From the NCBI RefSeq assembly GCF_009870125.1, contig NC_046683.1:65301869-65365868 (forward strand): 64,000 nucleotides of DNA. Reading direction: 5' to 3'. How positions within the stretch are numbered: position 1 is the first letter of the stretch; each line of letters starts with the position of its first letter. Below the pieces are notes generated by a model. It was not told the origin of the DNA, did no database searches, and saw only the letters and a list, made by a program, of their open reading frames with translations. The translations under genes were made by a program, and so were the position numbers. Shown here piece after piece: positions 57,543 through 64,000 of the stretch. Origin of the DNA: Drosophila pseudoobscura (lineage: Eukaryota; Arthropoda; Insecta; Diptera; Drosophilidae).

Positions 57543-60500
57543 AGATGCAGCATGCAGCAAAATGTGCAACGTGCAACTGAAGTGGACACCAAGTGGACAA
57601 CAAATTATGAGTGATTATGCAAGGCATAAAAGCTGAAAATCGATTGCATTGCCACAGAGCCAAAGAGCCAAAGAGCCATGGTGGCTGGTTGCTGGTTGGT
57701 TGCTCCTTCTTGAAGCTCTTGACCCCATTTTGGATCTCCGATTCGAAGATGGGTCTTTGCAATGCTTCAGAAACTTTTCGGACGCCCCCGAACGTTGCGC
57801 TGCGTTTTAATTGCTTCATAATTAAGCGGCAATTACATAAAAACCAAAACCAAAACCAAAACAAAACCAAATTAAATGATTACGGCAGAGCGGAGAGAAG
57901 AGCACCAGAAGAAGGGGAAAAAGAGGAACGCATGGCTAGGCAGAAGAAAGAAAGTGAGAAGAGAGCACCCGATCCCCCCCCCCCCCTTTCGGGCCACCAT
58001 TTCGCAGCCGAAGCATAAACGATTAGTTACATTCGCTTAACAAAATGTTGGATAATTATTTGTAATTATTATAATTCAACTAAATACTTAGTGTGTGCGG
58101 GCGGTTGCATCAGCAGCGCGGCTGCAATTTGCACCACTAACCCACACACATTTGGCAGCACTGCCACAGCCGCCACCCCACCCCCTTGGCACCACTGGCA
58201 CAGAGAGAGAGAGACGCCACCGCCACCGCCACACTCGGTTGGTTAATTTATGTCATGATTCCGCACATAAATTCCGAAGGAATTTTCCTATAAATTACTG
58301 GGGGGCTTTTCCCTGTCGGCCTCTGCCTCTGCTCCCCGTTCTCCCCCACTTCCTACCTTCCTCCGTGTTTTTTTTTTAGTTGTCAACGGTTTTGGTTTTT
58401 CTTTCTTCTGCCATCATTACGAAATGAGTTGGCTTTGCCGCGTCTCTTGCCTCTGTTCGTGCCACACGATGCAGCTGAACACACACAAACACACTAATGA
58501 AATGCTCTAAATGCCTCTAGACGCCCCCCCTCCCCCCACCCACCAGACTTTCCCGGACGACAACGACAACGGTGATCCCTGTGACATCTCCCCATGAGGA
58601 GGCCTCCCGAGCGACACGAACAGAATATTCTGTATATACCCTACACCGAAGGGTATACCAGTTTCCAAGAGCAGAAAGCATTAGCAATGGATAAGCCCTG
58701 TGTGGAGCACAAGGCTCTCTCCACCGAGAGGGTGTCTCCCCAACGGATGCTTCCTGCCTCGCGGCGGCAGGGGCTGGTTGCACCAATAAATTTAGCTCAG
58801 ATCGCGGAGTGACAGTAATGTGTCATCGCGGCAGCCAGAAATCTTTTCCCTAATGAAGTGGGCGTTTTGTGGGCGTGTATTTGTATTTCTTAAATGAGAA
58901 ATGCGTTTGCCTTTGCGCCGAGGTGTCGGAATCCATTTGATCTGATTTTGGTCGGCGACGATATAATGATTTCTCCCCGACGTAAATATTGATCCATCAA
59001 TGGCTTTAAAGGGCATCAGAATGGTTTCGAATGCGAACACATTGAAGGTATGCGCAATTTGTGGTGGATGAAAGAAACAGCCCCGCCGGAGAGCAGAGAA
59101 CAGCTTTATGGGTGGAGGAGGCGTGGAGGCTTGTGCTCGGTCCCGCGAATCCGAAAATGCGGGACTCGAAAGGGCATTGATTCATGAGAGCAGAGTCGCT
59201 CTTGAGAGCCTCGAGGATGGCCTGGAGCCATGACCTCACTTGAAGGACCTCACCAGGTGGATGCCAAAGGAAACCTCAGCCAAGGGATACCCGCTGGAGG
59301 TCCTCGTTGGGCCAAAAGAGGCACACAAACGGAGTTCGACATATACGACTGTTGGACACTCTTCCAGAGGGTATTTCGCTAGCTATCCTTGCTGTTTGGG
59401 GCACCTGATCGAAAGCTCCCACAGAAGCCAAGGTGTTACACACACACACACACAGAGACACAAATGCAAATGAGTCTGGAAAATGTCTCTCAATTATGCA
59501 GCGTCTCGTTGGGGATTGTTTTCATTTGTGAGTTTCGCTCGTGTGCATAATTTAAAATAATGACGGCACATGAAACTTAATGCGTCTGCCCCGAAACAGA
59601 TCGATCGAGCGTCACGGTATGGCGGCAGGTGCCCAAGGGGGGTGGGGTGAGGGGGGGATGGCTGGCGGCGGCAGCTGATGAGGCATGGATGCTCGACGGT
59701 GGATGGCAGCACCCAGATTACACGCACTGATTGGAGGCGGCAGATCCGCGCTTAAACAGGTGTCACTCTCACTTTCGGCGTGAAATATGCCCCCCCTCCC
59801 CGAAGCACCCTATCTGACAATTAGCTAACGTACACACCACAGAAGACACTCCTGCACAGGCAATTATCGCATCCTCCCAGCCACAACCCCAGCACCAACC
59901 CCAACCCCAACCACATCCCTGTCTCCTGGCCATAATCTGTGATTTGTGATTTGTGATTTGTGATCGGTGATTGCCACCGTCACCGCCACCGCCACCGCCA
60001 CCGCCATGGCCAAAAAGTGTCGACTACTGTCACCGGGCGATATATGTTGGCTTTTTCCTCAATTTTTTGTATACCCTTTCATAGCCAACAAGTCCGTTTT
60101 ATGGCCAAAAGGTGGAACATATCTCGTGAGTCCTTGGGCAAAAAACAACCCTAAGATCGGCTCCTTGAACACCAGAGCAAGGCCTGATCCCGAAACATCT
60201 TTGAAACCCCATCGTAATGGATGCGAAGCGCCATCTGAGAGAGTATCTGAGACGTCGGCCCCCAAGGCCAGAGCCTTTCTTTCTGGTTTTGTTGTTGTCA
60301 CTTTCCTTTTGCAATGCAAATTTCTCGTGCCGTCTATTAATTGCTAATGGCAGTCGACAGGAGAAATAACAGTTAAGAAAAACGCCAAGGAAAACCAGCC
60401 ATAAAAATCGTCAACCAAATGCAGTGGCACTCGCAGTGGTTGGAGGCCTCCTCCACGATCAGTCTCTCTCTCTCTCTCCCGCTCCCGCTCTCTCTCTCTA

Positions 60501-62094
60501 TCAAACTGTGAATGATTTTTGGTATGGGCTCTGGCCCACACTCCTGTTGGGGTCCTCTGTGTGTGTTTTGTGGCAACTTTCTTTGCATAGAGGCTTTGCT
60601 TTGCATTCGGCTGCTGCCTCCCCGGGACGACCGACTCGACTCCCTCTCTTATGGCTTATCAGCGATCTTTAGACGTTGGCACGTTTCGTTCATTGCCTTG
60701 AATGTGGTTGTTGCTGTTGCTATTGGCCATGGCTGGTGCTGTTGACGTGTTGCCAAATGGCCATATTCAAGTTTTTATTGTGCTTCATATTAGATTGCCA
60801 CGGCCAATGCATAAATCCCGCATCGGAATCCGATCAGCGAGTGCTTCCAAGAAAGCACCACCAGAAGGCCACGAAAGTAATTTTGTTCGATGCCAACAAT
60901 TCTGTATATATTGTCAGGGAATTTATTGGCCACGCTGTGGAATATTGAATCGTTATGATTTCAGATTTTCGATTATTTATTCTTGTATTTAAACATGGAT
61001 TTAACTTGGTTATCATCGAAATGTTAGGGGAGGTCTTAGCCTTAAAGTAGGATCCTAACGTGGAAAATCTTGTAAAAAACTGGGGACCCCTGCCCACTCG
61101 CCTGGAATCCAAAGATTCTTTCTGTTCAGTCCCATTCCGAGTGGCAAAGATGGCTGCCAAATCGTCGGCATACACTCAGGGGGCATGAGAAAGTGGCCGA
61201 TCAAAATTCCGTTGGTTCTCAGATACCAGTCTTCCCTTGAGTCACCCAGAGCGGCTCCCCAATGGTTCCCCAATGGGACCACGGCCCCAAAAAGTCAACA
61301 GCATAAATTCAGGCACAGAATCTGCGATCTTCTATCTTCTGTGGACGCCTCTCCCCTCCCCTTTTCCTCGTTCTAATAAGCCAAACAATAAATCATCATT
61401 GGGTCTTATATTTTTTAGCAGATTTTGTTTTGTTTTTGGTTTTTTTTTTTTGCCTAAACTCTGCTGACTCACGATCCCCAAAGAGCTTCGGGGTACATTC
61501 TGGATGCCCATGCCCAAGACTGGAACGGAACGGAACGGAACGGAACGGCGCTTTACTTTGTGTGTTCTCTCCCTGTCTCCCTGTCTCCCTCTCTCCACTG
61601 CTCTGCACTTCTTGGGTTTCTTTCATCTTCTTCTCAGGCTAACAAATTCTGGCAGGCAAAAAAAAAAGCTCTAGAGAGAGAGAGAGAGAGAGAGAGGGAG
61701 CAAAAACAGGCTTGGGCACATTGCTGGACATCACGCAAGCAGCAAGCAGCAGGCAGGAGACGGAGGGAAGGAGAAAGTCTCCACAAAGGGCAGGCGGCGG
61801 CTCCAGAATCTCCAAATCTCTTTGCCAAAACGAAGCACACACGAGGTTCTGTGAGAGATTTGTTATATGGCTTACATTAGTGGGTGCCGTGCCCCCCCCC
61901 CCGCCCCACTCCCTTGCATTGCCGCACCACAATTGACATTTCCTTTTACAACATCCAAAAAAGAAGGCAACCCCAGATGGCCGCAGCTTTTCATACCCTA
62001 AAGCGTTGGCAGTGCCGTGAGGGGAGTACCGTTTGGCAGGGTGTACGCCAGTGCTGTGCGGATCGCTGCAAAATGGAAACGATAAATCAGCGGC

Positions 62095-62134
<40 letters not shown>

Positions 62135-62795
62135 GCGGTGTGTGTTCCATGTGATTGTCACGCTTGAAGGACTTTTCTCGTTGGAAAGCAGCAACAAAAG
62201 CGAAAATGAATTTGTTGCTGCAGCTGTTAACAGCATTTGTTGGCAATGGTTGCTGCCGCCGCTGTTTTTTATGAAGTAGGTTACTGTGCTTGTTGAGTAA
62301 TTGAGTTTAGTCTCTTTTTTTTTCACACACGAATTTCCATTGTTGCTGCTTTTGTTGTTTAGGAAGCTGTCGTACATGCAACGAACAGCGGAAAACAGTT
62401 TTTCTTGTACAGAGTACAGTCTTCCTCCTCCTCCTATCCACCCCCTCCCCCTCCCACAGTGGAGCCTGGGAGCTGCATAACCTAACCTTAAATGTCAACG
62501 ATTCCCCTGCCCGCAACACCCTTCCATCCATCGTTAGCCAATAAATGAATGGCAACCTAAATGCTTGACCCGCACTGTGCTTCCTATTCCACTTCTCACT
62601 CTACTATTCCCCGTTTCCACGCCCGTGCCCGTCCCCTCGAACCGAACCGAACCGAACCGTTGGCTTCCTTCTCTGCAGTCACGTTCCAGCTTCCAGTCCG
62701 TCTGCTCTCCCCCTCCCGCCCCTCTCTTTGGACTGTCTGCCTGTGATCTAATTACTGTATTTGCTGTCCGTTTTGACTGCTGCCTCCTGCTCTCC
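57543..62795. other. Non-coding DNA with scattered simple repeats
   Basis: Includes CCAAAA repeats (57842-57868), CA (59439-59452), CCAACCC repeats (59890-59915), GATTTGTGATTTGTG (59940-59962), ACCGCC repeats (59977-60005), GGAACGGAAC (61524-61546), GA (61675-61697) and CAA (about 62093-62132). No frame shows a recognisable protein. Confidence 0.5.
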
Positions 62796-63080
62796 TTTGG
62801 CTTTTTATTTCGTCTCCTGCGACGCGCCGCGCCGCGCCTCGCCGCTCCGCTCTGCTTTAAGCTTCGTCTCCTGCTCCGATCCGCTCTGCTTTAAACTTCG
62901 TCTCTAGCGCCGCGCCGCTCTGCTCTGCTTTTAGTTTCGTCTCTTGCGCCGCGCCGCTCTGCTTTTAGCTTCGTCTCCTGCGCCGAGCCGCGCAGCTCTG
63001 CTCTGCTTTCAGCTTCGTCTCCTGCTCTGCTACTCCTCTGCTCTGCTACTCCGCTGCTCTGCCGTTCTCCTGCTCTCCTC
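62796..63080. repeat. GC-rich tandem array with TTCGTCTCCTGC core, about six units
   Basis: The word TTCGTCTC occurs near 62810, 62863, 62898, 62936, 62969 and 63014, each followed by CGCCGCGCCGCTCTGC-like sequence and CTGCTTTAG-like sequence. The unit is about 35-53 bp and degrades into CTCTGCTACTCC repeats at the right end. Confidence 0.85.
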
Positions 63081-64000
63081 TCCTTTGCTTGGCCTGTTTG
63101 TGCATTTGTCGTCGTGCTCTACCTGTGCAAGGTATATTTTGTGCAAGGTGAGGTATTGGAACCCATGTTTTCCTTGCTGCTCTCAAAAGGCCTGTCAGGG
63201 GGGAGGGGGAGGCCTGGCATTGAAACACAAAACTCAACTTTTTCAGGCCATGCCCCACACCTTGTTTGTACCGGCCTTGTGTCTGTGCCAGCCCGCTTTC
63301 CTTGAGCGGCACTAATTTGAATCGTTGCAGTCTCTGCCGTTATTCTATTATGACATCATCCGCTTGCATTGACAGCTTCGAATTGTTTATTAAAATTCGA
63401 TTTTGATCGAAAAGAGTTCTCATCGAAGATACGACGAGGCCCCGTCGCACGCTCCCCATTTTCATTAAACGAATTTCCGTGACTGGTGTATAAATATATT
63501 GAAATCCATAAGGAAATCGATGCCGATGCATCAATTTTCACTTTCCACGGATACAAGACACTTAAATACTTACTTATATAAAGGTGGGCTAGGGGGCGGC
63601 GAACGGGGAGGGGTGCTGCACCCGCTGCTGTTGCAAAAAAGAAATCCTTGTACGTGAGGTTTGTCTTCGAGGTCACGTGGGAAACACCAGCGCAGCGGCC
63701 TCAAAAAAAAAACAAAAACACAAAAAAAACTTAACTGCTTGAGATTTCACATCAGGAGAGGCAGCCGACGGCAGCAGCGATTGAGATTGAGATCCAAAAT
63801 AAAGTACGGTGAAAGCCCCTGGAGAGGGGGGAACCCTAAATACCAAAGCGAGGCTTGCCGCGCCAGCGAGTGTTCACTGTACGAGGGTTATGCACAGCTT
63901 TTTGGAGCGGGAGGAGCGGGTCGGAGGACCTTGTGTATTAATTATTATTTATTAATTATTATTCAAACATTGTAAGACAATCTTTGCAGATCTCTCTCTC
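63081..64000. other. Non-coding DNA at right edge, no feature recognised
   Basis: Unique sequence with short A-rich (63700-63732) and ATTATTATTA (63938-63965) stretches. No convincing exon or RNA gene. Confidence 0.5.

Overview
The window is insect nuclear DNA, almost certainly Drosophila. Genes have short introns (about 60 bp) mixed with long ones, Drosophila core-promoter elements are present (perfect Motif 1, YGGTCACACTR, and the DRE TATCGATA), CAG/CAA and CA/GA microsatellites are abundant, and the proteins match fly orthologues. I suspect a species outside the melanogaster subgroup (an obscura-group fly would fit), but that is inference. No bacterial, plasmid or CRISPR features are present, and I saw no tRNA or rRNA gene.

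Layout. (1) 46-2037, minus strand: the first coding exons of Pan3, the regulatory subunit of the PAN2-PAN3 deadenylase; the kinase-like part lies off the left edge. (2) 2-14 kb: non-coding DNA, probably Pan3 5' introns or promoters and a repeat-rich AT block, with two minus-facing Motif-1-like sites. (3) 14.9-20.4 kb, plus: an eight-exon CYHR1/ZFTRAF1-type RING plus TRAF-zinc-finger gene. (4) 21.2-35.2 kb: a compact block holding an SLX9-like ribosome-biogenesis gene (minus), Cdk8 (plus, divergent from SLX9 across 189 bp), a GK5-type glycerol kinase (minus, convergent with Cdk8), a small CRAL-TRIO protein (minus), a sphingosine kinase (minus), a DNAJC2/zuotin-type ribosome-associated co-chaperone (plus) and ICA69 (minus, convergent with DNAJC2). 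(5) 35.9-64 kb: no convincing protein-coding exon. It opens with a plus-strand Motif 1 promoter and a possible non-coding first exon with a good donor at 36260, so it may be the giant first intron of a gene whose coding exons lie off the right edge. This desert holds an unusual series of unrelated, degenerate tandem arrays, including one carrying about a dozen ATCGAT sites, and one GAGA/Zeste motif cluster.

Functionally the genes are mostly housekeeping: mRNA deadenylation (Pan3), Mediator kinase (Cdk8), ribosome biogenesis and nascent-chain folding (SLX9, DNAJC2), lipid/glycerol metabolism and lipid carriage (GK5-like, CRAL-TRIO, sphingosine kinase), and secretory-granule membrane trafficking (ICA69). 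They do not form a pathway; the arrangement is the usual fly pattern of close divergent and convergent pairs. Exon boundaries below were read from GT-AG (in one case GC-AG) signals and checked for frame continuity.
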